Source: Sutterella sp. UBA1442
GTDB lineage: Bacteria > Pseudomonadota > Gammaproteobacteria > Burkholderiales > Burkholderiaceae_F
Assembly (NCBI GenBank): GCA_002329575.1
Contig: DCTK01000044.1
Span: 7,778-13,367, forward strand
Direction of reading: 5' to 3'
Length of the DNA stretch: 5,590 nucleotides
Part shown: one piece after another, positions 1 through 5,590 of the stretch
Numbering within the stretch: the stretch's first letter is position 1
How the letters are laid out: every line of letters begins with the position of its first letter
Translations under genes and position numbers: made by a program
Notes under the pieces: generated by a model
Database searches by the model: none
The model's input: only the letters and a program-made list of their open reading frames with translations
Told to the model about the DNA's origin: nothing

Positions 1-730
1 CGTGATCGGTGAGTGCCAAAGCCTTTATCAACGGTTAAGTTCGCAACCGAAATGGTTGGAGTACACCGCAGGCTTTTTCCCGGTGATTCTCTTTGTGTTT
101 ATCTTGCGCTCTTTTATCGTTGAACCTTTCCGTATTCCTTCGGGTTCTATGTTGCCGACGCTTCACGCAGGGGACTTCATTGCCGTAAATAAGTACGAGT
201 ACGGAATGCGTTTCCCGGTGTTAAATTTTGCGATCACTCAAGGTGAAGATCCCAAGCGTGGGGACGTTGTGGTCTTTAAGTATCCTTTGGACCGCAATGT
301 CGACTTCATCAAACGCGTGGTGGGCGTGCCCGGTGATGAAATCCGTTATGTGAATAAAAAGCTTTATATCAACGGTGAGCTTCAAGCTACCGTTGACGAC
401 GGCACGTTCTTCGATAAAGATACGTACACGGACTTAGCGCAGTTTGAAGAAAACTTGGACGGTGTAACGCACAAGATTGTGGAAGATAAGCGCTTGCCCT
501 CTGCCGCTCGTCCGTTGCAAGGTCATAATGGCTTAGATCAATGTCTCTATCACCGTGGTGACGTTATCTGCCAAGTGCCCGAAGGTCACTATTTCATGAT
601 GGGTGACAATCGAGATAATTCGGCTGACAGTCGCTTCTGGGGCTTTGTGCCTCGCGAAGACATCGTGGGCAGAGCCTTTGCCATTTGGTTAAATATTTCC
701 GACATGGGCCGTATCGGCTCCATTAAGTAA
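1..730 (+). CDS. lepB: Signal peptidase I (LepB), 5'-partial
   Basis: Leader peptidase, an inner-membrane serine protease that cuts signal peptides from Sec and Tat exported proteins on the periplasmic side. The visible 242 residues are read in the frame starting at base 2. A hydrophobic membrane segment lies at about residues 24-40 and corresponds to the second transmembrane helix of E. coli LepB. It is followed by box B, IPSGSMLPTL, with the nucleophile Ser49. The general base is Lys104 in FIKRVVGVPGD, and box E is GDNRDNSADSRFWGFVP at 201-217. The first transmembrane helix and linker are missing: E. coli has its catalytic Ser at 90, so at least about 40 residues lie upstream of the window. 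The GTG at base 2 is therefore probably internal, not the start. Cys181 and Cys190 flank a short loop before box E and could form a periplasmic disulfide (inference). The gene ends 11 nt before rnc and heads the visible operon; in related bacteria lepA usually lies upstream. Confidence 0.96.
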   Translation, partial: VIGECQSLYQRLSSQPKWLEYTAGFFPVILFVFILRSFIVEPFRIPSGSMLPTLHAGDFIAVNKYEYGMRFPVLNFAITQGEDPKRGDVVVFKYPLDRNVDFIKRVVGVPGDEIRYVNKKLYINGELQATVDDGTFFDKDTYTDLAQFEENLDGVTHKIVEDKRLPSAARPLQGHNGLDQCLYHRGDVICQVPEGHYFMMGDNRDNSADSRFWGFVPREDIVGRAFAIWLNISDMGRIGSIK

Positions 731-741
731 GGGGAGCAGAC

Positions 742-1452
742 ATGTTACCCTTGGAAAGTTTGGAAGAAAAAATCGGCTATCGGTTTGAAAATCGTAAGTT
801 ACTTCAGCGTGCATTAACGCACCGCTCATGGGGTGCAGAAAACAATGAGCGCCTGGAGTTTTTAGGTGATTCGGTTTTAAATTGCGTGATCGGTCAAGCG
901 CTTTTTTTACGTGACTCTCATTTCAATGAAGGATCACTGTCACGCGTGCGTTCCAATTTAGTTTGCCAAGATGCCTTGGCTGAGATTGCCAATAAATTGG
1001 TTCTCTCTGACTATCTTCGCCTCGGTGAAGGGGAGATGAAAACGGGCGGGGCCAAGCGTCCCTCGATTCAATCGGATGCAATGGAAGCCATTTTTGGTGC
1101 CATCATGACCGAAAGCGGCTTTGATGTCGCTAAAAGCGTTATTTTGAAACTCTACGAACCGGTTCTCTCGCAATTGACTCCTGAGAGAATGGGCAAAGAT
1201 GCCAAAACGCTTTTGCAAGAGTTTTTGCAAGCACATCGCTTGGGATTACCGGAATATGCTGTGATTGACGTGACAGGTGCCGCTCACGATCAAACCTTCC
1301 AGTGCGAGTGTCGCATCAATAAACTCAATATTGTGGTCAATGGTTTGGGTAAAAGCCGTCGAACGGCTGAGCAAGCTGCGGCTAAAGTGGCTCTCGGTTT
1401 AGCCGAAGACTTTTTTAAAGCCAAAAAACACGGAGACAAAAATCGTGGTTAA
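742..1452 (+). CDS. rnc: Ribonuclease III
   Basis: Double-strand-specific endoribonuclease that processes the rRNA precursor and some mRNAs in the cytoplasm, acting as a Mg-dependent dimer. The 236 residues are close to the usual 220-250. The N-terminal nuclease domain carries the signature NERLEFLGDSVLN at 35-47. By alignment from memory with E. coli (E38, E41, D45, E65, D114, E117), the catalytic acidic residues are E36, E39, D43, E63, D112 and E115, and all are present. A double-stranded RNA binding domain spans about 153-222, ending in the helix TAEQAAAKVAL that contacts RNA. The ATG start is supported by GGGGAG at 731-736, five bases upstream and immediately after the lepB stop. The 3' end overlaps the era start by 8 nt. 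In E. coli rnc is autoregulated through a 5' leader hairpin; here lepB abuts it and no room for such a leader is seen. Confidence 0.97.
   Translation: MLPLESLEEKIGYRFENRKLLQRALTHRSWGAENNERLEFLGDSVLNCVIGQALFLRDSHFNEGSLSRVRSNLVCQDALAEIANKLVLSDYLRLGEGEMKTGGAKRPSIQSDAMEAIFGAIMTESGFDVAKSVILKLYEPVLSQLTPERMGKDAKTLLQEFLQAHRLGLPEYAVIDVTGAAHDQTFQCECRINKLNIVVNGLGKSRRTAEQAAAKVALGLAEDFFKAKKHGDKNRG
1432..1436 (+). promoter_or_regulatory. Ribosome binding site for era
   Basis: GGAGA lies 8 nt before the GTG at 1445, inside the last codons of rnc. It supports the GTG as the era start. The next in-frame Met is residue 28, beyond the P-loop, so a later start would destroy the GTPase. Confidence 0.75.
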
Positions 1453-2338
1453 AGAGAATTTTCGCTGCGGTTATATTGCCGTGGTCGGTCGCCCTAATGT
1501 GGGTAAAAGTACGCTGATCAACACCATGATCGGTGAGAAAGTCAGTATCACTTCCAAGAAACCGCAAACGACCCGCAATCGGGTGTTGGGCGTTGTAACA
1601 ACGCAGACGGCTCAGTTTGTGTTCGTTGATACTCCGGGGTTTCAGACGAAATACGGTAATGCGCTCATTCGTGGCATGAACCGCTCGGTGCGGGCAAGCA
1701 TTGCCGATACCGATGCTGTGGTGCTTGTGATTGAAGCCGGTGGCTGGAAGCCTGCTGATGAAAAAGTATTGGAACTTTTGCCTCGTGAGTCTTCTAACGT
1801 GATTTTGGCCATCAATAAAGTGGATATGGTCAAGCAAAAAGATTCGCTTTTGCCTTTGATGGCAGAGTCGATGCAAAAGTATCCTTTTGCGGCCATTGTG
1901 CCGATCAGCGCAGAGAAGGGCCGTCAGGTGACCGAATTGATGGCTGAAATTGAAAAATTGATGCCAGAAAATCCGCCCTTCTTTGATCCCGATGTCTATA
2001 CGGACAAAACGCCGAGATTTTTGGCGGCAGAAACCATCCGTGAAAAGGCTTTCCGCCTTTTGGGCGATGAATTGCCTTACGGCATCGCTGTGACGATCGA
2101 TAAGTGGACCGAAGACGATAAAAAGGCTGAAATTATTGCCACATTGATCGTCGAACGTGAAGCCCACAAGGGTATCGTGATCGGTGCTCAGGGTGAGAAA
2201 TTGCGCGAAATCTCTCGTTTAGCTCGCATGGATATTGCCGATATGCTGGCCAAAAGCGTATACCTTGAAGTCTGGGTTCGAGTCCGCAAGGGCTGGAATG
2301 ACGATGCCCGTGCGTTAAAGACGTTAGGTTACGAATGA
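1445..2338 (+). CDS. era: GTPase Era, 30S ribosome assembly
   Basis: Essential Ras-like GTPase that binds the 3' end of 16S rRNA and helps mature the 30S subunit. The 297 residues match the family length of about 300. The G domain shows G1 GRPNVGKS at 15-22, the G2 threonines in KKPQTTRNR at 38-46, G3 DTPG at 62-65, G4 NKVD at 124-127 and G5 SAEKG at 155-159. The C-terminal KH domain covers roughly 205-285, with the RNA-binding loop IGAQG at 246-250 followed by a helix. Translation starts at a GTG that overlaps the end of rnc by 8 nt, and the stop overlaps the recO ATG as ATGA, so both junctions suggest translational coupling. Pairing Era with RNase III in one transcript joins two steps of 16S rRNA maturation. 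All key motifs are intact. A long open frame on the opposite strand is judged a shadow. Confidence 0.98.
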   Translation: MVKENFRCGYIAVVGRPNVGKSTLINTMIGEKVSITSKKPQTTRNRVLGVVTTQTAQFVFVDTPGFQTKYGNALIRGMNRSVRASIADTDAVVLVIEAGGWKPADEKVLELLPRESSNVILAINKVDMVKQKDSLLPLMAESMQKYPFAAIVPISAEKGRQVTELMAEIEKLMPENPPFFDPDVYTDKTPRFLAAETIREKAFRLLGDELPYGIAVTIDKWTEDDKKAEIIATLIVEREAHKGIVIGAQGEKLREISRLARMDIADMLAKSVYLEVWVRVRKGWNDDARALKTLGYE

Positions 2339-3057
2339 CCGATAAAATGTCCGATACCACACACGCTCGCCGCACCGTAACAGACGATGCGGCGTTTGTG
2401 CTTCAGAGCTGGAATTGGAAGGAAACAAGCCTTCTGGTGGAATTCTTTACGCTTGAGCACGGCAAGATCATTGCCGTGGCGCGTGGAGCCAAGCGACCGG
2501 GAAGTCAATTCCGAGGATTACTGACACCGTTTTCTCCTTTAAAAATCGCCTTTAGCGGACAAAATGAAGTTAAAAGCCTGACTCGAGTTGAGTGGCTCGG
2601 AGGCTTTTTCCCGATCGAAGGGGAGGCGCTTTTTTACGGCTTTTATGTCAATGAGCTTCTTGTACGACTGCTAGCGAGAGAAGATAGCGCGAAGAATCTC
2701 TTCTCATCTTATGTCAAAGTGCTGGAATGCTTGGCACAAGCAGAGAGCAATCATGAAGCCGGCCTTCGGACTTTTGAAATGGATCTGATGACAGCTTTAG
2801 GCTATGGGTTACCGAAAACCGATGAACCTTGGTATTGGGACGGAGAAGAGTTAAAGCCTTGGCGAGAAGATGTTCTTGAGACGGATAAAACCATTGTGAT
2901 TGCGCCTGAGCTGATCGACAAACTCATTGCGCGTGACTTTAGAAATAAAGAAACGCTTGCTTTTGCCAAGCGGCTTCTCAGAAGCATGATCGCTCACTAT
3001 GTAGGTGAGACTCCGCTTAATACTCGGCGAATACTGCAACAATTAAGACGGCTATAG
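2335..3057 (+). CDS. recO: DNA repair protein RecO
   Basis: Recombination mediator of the RecFOR pathway: with RecR it displaces SSB and helps load RecA on gapped single-stranded DNA, and it also anneals complementary strands. The 240 residues match the roughly 240 of E. coli RecO. The N-terminal OB-fold covers about 18-90, including the family-typical stretch KETSLLVEFFT then GKIIAVARGAKRP. The helical C-terminal domain has FYVNELLVRLLARED at 103-117 and ends in the conserved PLNTRRILQQLRRL. The only cysteine is Cys132, so the four-Cys zinc site of some RecO proteins is absent, as is usual in proteobacteria. The start is the ATG of the ATGA overlap with era, with a weak AGG 6 nt upstream at 2326-2328. 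The ATG at 2347 (Met5) is a possible alternative because the first dozen residues do not look conserved. Confidence 0.94.
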   Translation: MTDKMSDTTHARRTVTDDAAFVLQSWNWKETSLLVEFFTLEHGKIIAVARGAKRPGSQFRGLLTPFSPLKIAFSGQNEVKSLTRVEWLGGFFPIEGEALFYGFYVNELLVRLLAREDSAKNLFSSYVKVLECLAQAESNHEAGLRTFEMDLMTALGYGLPKTDEPWYWDGEELKPWREDVLETDKTIVIAPELIDKLIARDFRNKETLAFAKRLLRSMIAHYVGETPLNTRRILQQLRRL

Positions 3058-3060
3058 GAG
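3055..3060 (+). promoter_or_regulatory. Ribosome binding site for acpS overlapping recO stop
   Basis: TAGGAG combines the recO stop codon TAG with a strong Shine-Dalgarno core, 6 nt before the GTG at 3067. It fixes the acpS start at this GTG and suggests that ribosomes finishing recO can feed acpS. Confidence 0.75.
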
Positions 3061-3066
3061 AAGAAA

Positions 3067-3462
3067 GTGATTCGTGGGATCGGTTGTGATGTGGTAGAAG
3101 TTGCTCGCGTGGCCGAAGTCATGGCTACGCACGGCGAGCGCTTTGCCCGAAAGCTTTTAACCGAAGGGGAGTGGCCGCTTTATGAAAAACGCAAGGCGCT
3201 CAGCCAAGAGCGCGAGATGGCTTTTATTGCCTCTCGTTGGGCAGTCAAAGAAGCTGTTTCGAAGGCTTTGGGAACCGGGATTTCGGGCGATGTCAGCTTT
3301 CATGCGATGCAAATTATGCATAACGACAAAGGGGCTCCTCAGATGGTCTTTTTAAGCCCGCTTCGAGATCGTCTTGCCCAAGAAGGTATTTTTGTTCACA
3401 TTTCTATTACTGATGAAAAAAGCGTTGTGGCTGCGTTTGCTGTTGCTGAACAACGATTCTGA
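3067..3462 (+). CDS. acpS: Holo-[acyl-carrier-protein] synthase
   Basis: Transfers the 4'-phosphopantetheine arm of coenzyme A to a serine of apo acyl carrier protein, activating it for fatty acid synthesis in the cytoplasm; the enzyme is a Mg-dependent trimer. The 131 residues fit the family's 120-135. The N-terminal motif GIGCDVVEVARV at 4-15 contains the metal ligand Asp8. The second motif SRWAVKEAVSKALGTGI lies at 56-72, with Glu62 as the expected second metal ligand. The C-terminal HISITDE at 111-117 is the third conserved block. The GTG start is the only plausible one: the next in-frame Met is residue 19, past the metal-binding Asp. The gene lies 9 nt after recO; in many Burkholderiales pdxJ would sit between them, but there is no space or remnant here. 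The stop overlaps the nagZ ribosome binding site. Confidence 0.96.
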   Translation: MIRGIGCDVVEVARVAEVMATHGERFARKLLTEGEWPLYEKRKALSQEREMAFIASRWAVKEAVSKALGTGISGDVSFHAMQIMHNDKGAPQMVFLSPLRDRLAQEGIFVHISITDEKSVVAAFAVAEQRF

Positions 3463-3465
3463 GGA
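3461..3465 (+). promoter_or_regulatory. Ribosome binding site for nagZ overlapping acpS stop
   Basis: GAGGA shares its first two bases with the TGA stop of acpS and lies 8 nt before the nagZ ATG at 3474. It is a strong Shine-Dalgarno sequence and supports that start. Confidence 0.75.
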
Positions 3466-3473
3466 TTTTTACC

Positions 3474-4478
3474 ATGTTCGGACCCTTAGTTATTGATATT
3501 GAATCCACGTGCCTGACAAGCGCTGATCGCAAGCGTATTTCCAATCCCTTGGTTGGGATGGTGATTTTATTTACGCGCAACTATGAAAATCGCGAACAAC
3601 TTCGCGCGTTGTGCGATGAAATCCATGCTGTCAATCCTCAGTTATTAATTGCCGTTGACCACGAAGGCGGTCGTGTGCAACGGTTTCGTGAAGGGTTTAC
3701 TGAAATTCCGGCGATGAGAACACTTGGAGCGCGATGGATTGATGAACCCGAACGAACGATCATGGCGGCTACTGCCACGGGCTATGTGATGGCCGCTGAA
3801 CTTCGGGCCTGTGGCGTGGATTTTACTTTTGCTCCGTGCTTGGATGTGGATTTTGGTCGAAGCGAGATTATTGGTCACAGAGCTTTTTCTCACAATCCCA
3901 ATGTCATCACGCAATTGGCCTCTGCGCTCGTGGCCGGGATGCGTCAGGCCGGTATGAGTAACTGTGGGAAACATTTCCCGGGGCACGGTTGGGTAAAGGC
4001 CGACAGCCACTTGGAGTTGCCCGTCGATGATCGCTCCTATGAGCGATTGCTCTTTGCGGATTTAAAGCCTTATCGTTGGATGAGTATGGTACTTGACTCC
4101 GTGATGGCTGCTCATGTGGTCTACCCGGCAATTGACGCTCAACCGGCAGGTTTTTCTGCTCATTGGATGCAACATGTTTTGCGAGAAGAACTTCACTACA
4201 CAGGGGTCATTTTTAGCGACGATTTGACCATGAAGGGAGCCGCGGGCGTCGGAGACATTCTGGATCGTGCCCGTTTGGCTTTGGCCGCAGGTTGTGACAT
4301 GTTGATTCAATGCAATGATTTTGATGCTGCAGATCAACTCCTAAATCATCTTACCTTTACCGATAATGCACAACGAGCCGAGCGTGTTAAACGTTTGGCA
4401 CCTGTGGGTCAAGCCTTAAATTGGGATCAATTGCAAGACAGTAGTCTTTATCAACACGCACAGAAACTAATGCATTAA
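3474..4478 (+). CDS. nagZ: Beta-N-acetylglucosaminidase NagZ (GH3)
   Basis: Cytoplasmic family 3 glycoside hydrolase that removes N-acetylglucosamine from GlcNAc-anhydroMurNAc and its peptides during peptidoglycan recycling. In bacteria with an inducible AmpC its product helps signal beta-lactamase induction; nothing here shows whether that applies. The 334 residues match the single TIM-barrel form (about 330-350). Visible motifs are DHEGGRVQRF at 62-71, KHFPGHG at 166-172, the Asp-His catalytic dyad ADSH with D177 and H179, and FSDDL at 247-251, where D249 is the expected nucleophile. No signal peptide is seen, as expected for NagZ. Two positions differ from the usual consensus as I remember it: IGHRAF at 133-138, where an acidic residue is common at 135, and TMKGA at 252-256, where Glu is usual at 254. 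It is the last gene of the operon, followed by a terminator. Confidence 0.95.
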   Translation: MFGPLVIDIESTCLTSADRKRISNPLVGMVILFTRNYENREQLRALCDEIHAVNPQLLIAVDHEGGRVQRFREGFTEIPAMRTLGARWIDEPERTIMAATATGYVMAAELRACGVDFTFAPCLDVDFGRSEIIGHRAFSHNPNVITQLASALVAGMRQAGMSNCGKHFPGHGWVKADSHLELPVDDRSYERLLFADLKPYRWMSMVLDSVMAAHVVYPAIDAQPAGFSAHWMQHVLREELHYTGVIFSDDLTMKGAAGVGDILDRARLALAAGCDMLIQCNDFDAADQLLNHLTFTDNAQRAERVKRLAPVGQALNWDQLQDSSLYQHAQKLMH

Positions 4479-4502
4479 AGCGGCATCTGCGTTCAAGGAT
4501 TT

Positions 4503-4537
4503 AGGCAAGCTATTGGGGCAATAGTTTGCCTTTTTTT
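4503..4537 (+). terminator. Intrinsic terminator after nagZ
   Basis: A 13-bp stem pairs 4503-4515 with 4519-4531 around a GGG loop; the only non-Watson-Crick pair is one G-T wobble (4509 with 4525). It is followed directly by seven T (4531-4537). It lies 25 nt past the nagZ stop and ends the lepB-nagZ operon. The opposite side lacks a matching A-run, so it looks one-directional. Confidence 0.93.
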
Positions 4538-4542
4538 ATCAA

Positions 4543-4569
4543 TTTTTTCTTCCCGGATAAGCGTATGAT
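4543..4569 (+). promoter_or_regulatory. Probable promoter of the DUF2156 gene
   Basis: TATGAT at 4564-4569 matches five of six bases of the sigma-70 -10 box, in an AT-rich stretch between the terminator and the next gene. No good -35 is found at the right distance, only a T-run at 4543-4548. Transcription would start near 4576, giving a leader of about 26 nt. A promoter is expected here because the terminator cuts off the upstream operon. Confidence 0.4.
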
Positions 4570-4601
4570 GACAGGTCTTACTGAGATGAAGAAGAGATTA
4601 G

Positions 4602-5498
4602 ATGCTCGATTTTAAACGTTTTGAATTTGAGGATTTGGCCGTTTTAAGTTGCTATTTGCCGCGTTATGGTAGCGGGGATTGCGACATGACGGTTCCATCC
4701 CTTTTTACCCGCATGGAGCAACGCGAGCTGACATTTTGCGAGGTCGATAATCATTTGATTTGCGAACGCAATCTGTTAAATGTTCCCTCGCGTGTCATTA
4801 TCATGCCGATGGGAGAAGGGGAACTAGACGCTTCCATATGGAGAGCGTTGCAAGAGCGAGCCCGAGAGCTTGATCAACCGTTGATTTTTTACGGTGTCGT
4901 GGACGAGGCCTCCGCAATCTTGTCTCAAGCGTATCCCAGCTGCACACTTAAAGTCGAAGATAATCCCGCTCGATGGGACTATGTTTACTTGACAGACGAT
5001 TTTGTCCGATTGGAAGGATCACGCTTTCACAGCAAGCGCAATTTCATCAAGCGCTTTTATAAGGCCCGTCCTAATGCAACCTTCGAGTTATTCTCGGCTT
5101 CAAGTTTTGATGCTTGTAGGGAGTTTTTGCAACGTTGGTACGATGAAAAGGAAGCCGATGAAGAACTGCAAAAAGAGTCCCGAGTGATTGAGAGGATGTT
5201 TGAGTACTACGACAAGCTCGATATTTACGGAGGTTTTTTGCATGATAACGGTGAAGTCTTGGGTTTGACCTATGGGGCGCGTTGTCGTTGTGACATGATT
5301 TCCGTTCACATTGAAAAAGCGACTCGGACCGTTCCTGGAGCTTATCCCGCGCTTTCACAGGCCTTTGCTCAGACCTTGCCGCTTTGCATTAAGTATTTGA
5401 ATCGCGAAGAGGATTTGGGGATTCCCGGACTAAGAAAAGCCAAGGAAGATTGGCATCCGTTCTCGCGAGTAAAAAAGGGCATCATCGAGGTGTGCTAA
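4602..5498 (+). CDS. DUF2156 family protein (LPG synthetase C-terminal-like)
   Basis: A 298-residue protein recognised as DUF2156, the domain that forms the catalytic part of MprF-type phosphatidylglycerol lysyl/alanyl transferases. Family-typical stretches are YDYVY-like WDYVYLTDDFVRLEG at 125-139, then the basic SRFHSKRNFIKRF at 140-152, GEVLGLTYGA at 217-226, and REEDLGIPGLRKAKEDWHP at 268-286. The family has a tandem GNAT-like acyltransferase fold. No hydrophobic membrane segment or signal peptide is seen, so it lacks the flippase part of MprF and should be cytoplasmic. The substrate cannot be told from sequence. The start is the ATG at 4602, preceded by a weak purine-rich GAAGAGA at 4591-4597; homology-like sequence begins close to it. 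The gene stands alone, with a terminator upstream and a tRNA downstream. There is no convincing terminator after it, only a weak A/T hairpin. Confidence 0.85.
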   Translation: MLDFKRFEFEDLAVLSCYLPRYGSGDCDMTVPSLFTRMEQRELTFCEVDNHLICERNLLNVPSRVIIMPMGEGELDASIWRALQERARELDQPLIFYGVVDEASAILSQAYPSCTLKVEDNPARWDYVYLTDDFVRLEGSRFHSKRNFIKRFYKARPNATFELFSASSFDACREFLQRWYDEKEADEELQKESRVIERMFEYYDKLDIYGGFLHDNGEVLGLTYGARCRCDMISVHIEKATRTVPGAYPALSQAFAQTLPLCIKYLNREEDLGIPGLRKAKEDWHPFSRVKKGIIEVC

Positions 5499-5527
5499 AA
5501 ATATTATGAATTTTTTTTGATTTGCCC

Positions 5528-5555
5528 TTGCATTTTTATTCGGAATTCTTAAAAT
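5528..5555 (+). promoter_or_regulatory. Probable promoter of the tRNA gene
   Basis: TAAAAT at 5550-5555 matches five of six bases of the -10 consensus. TTGCAT at 5528-5533 is a partial -35 (TTG conserved), with a 16-bp spacer. Transcription would start near 5562, only a few bases before the tRNA 5' end at 5568. The tract is AT-rich, unlike the coding sequence around it. Confidence 0.55.
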
Positions 5556-5567
5556 ACTCAACTTGTC

Positions 5568-5590
5568 GCGGGAATAGCTCAGTTGGTAGA
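5568..5590 (+). tRNA. tRNA-Gly (probably GCC anticodon), 3'-partial
   Basis: The last 23 bases, GCGGGAATAGCTCAGTTGGT then AGA, match the 5' end of bacterial tRNA-Gly(GCC). They contain the acceptor strand GCGGGAA, the TA linker (T8, A9), the D-stem GCTC and the D-loop AGTTGGTAGA. The anticodon lies outside the window, so the identity rests on the acceptor and D-arm sequence remembered from proteobacterial tRNA-Gly. The gene continues downstream, possibly in a tRNA cluster. Confidence 0.88.

Noticed and set aside
2..4. GTG at base 2 as the lepB start
   Set aside because: The catalytic serine would be at residue 49 instead of about 90 and the first transmembrane helix would be missing, so the frame most likely continues upstream of the window.
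1415..2167. A 250-codon open frame on the minus strand opposite era
   Set aside because: It lies wholly against rnc/era coding sequence, its product is rich in His, Arg, Phe and Gln with no recognisable domain, and era has every expected motif. It is a codon-bias shadow.
4565..4615. A 16-codon frame starting ATGATG upstream of, and overlapping, the DUF2156 start
   Set aside because: It could be a leader peptide, but its first ATG lies inside the probable -10 box, it has no ribosome binding site, and the peptide resembles nothing known to me.
5497..5518. A/T hairpin with a run of eight T after the DUF2156 gene
   Set aside because: The stem is about six A-T pairs with no G-C pair, too weak to call an intrinsic terminator; the T-run may simply be part of the AT-rich tRNA promoter region.
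1..5590. CRISPR array, insertion sequence, toxin-antitoxin or phage defence genes
   Set aside because: No spaced repeats, terminal inverted repeats, transposase or defence-like proteins were seen on either strand; nearly all the sequence is accounted for by housekeeping genes.

Overview
This is an ordinary bacterial housekeeping segment on the + strand, and nothing in it looks like an undescribed system. Six tightly packed genes come first: lepB (5' end cut off by the window), rnc, era, recO, acpS and nagZ. A strong intrinsic terminator follows at about 4503-4537. After it come a separately promoted DUF2156-family gene and the first 23 bases of a tRNA, very likely tRNA-Gly(GCC).

The order lepB-rnc-era-recO-(pdxJ)-acpS-nagZ is familiar from Betaproteobacteria, especially Burkholderiales. 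The protein motifs fit this too, for example the LepB region around box E and the NagZ sequences. Base composition looks moderate rather than GC-rich, which would suit a lower-GC Burkholderiales lineage such as the Sutterellaceae (Parasutterella or Sutterella relatives). That placement is inference from memory, not a database match. The most noticeable departure from the usual order is that pdxJ is missing between recO and acpS.

Region 1-4478 reads as one operon. Its genes are joined by overlaps (rnc/era 8 nt, era/recO 4 nt ATGA) or by Shine-Dalgarno sequences that overlap or directly follow the previous stop codon (acpS, nagZ, rnc). The genes serve growth functions: signal peptide removal (LepB), rRNA processing and 30S maturation (RNase III, Era), recombination repair (RecO), activation of acyl carrier protein (AcpS) and peptidoglycan recycling (NagZ). 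No stretch over 300 bases lacks a gene.

Region 4479-4601 holds the operon terminator and a probable promoter for the next gene. Region 4602-5498 encodes a soluble protein related to the C-terminal domain of phosphatidylglycerol lysyltransferases (DUF2156). Region 5499-5590 holds a likely stable-RNA promoter and the 5' end of the tRNA gene, which continues beyond the window.
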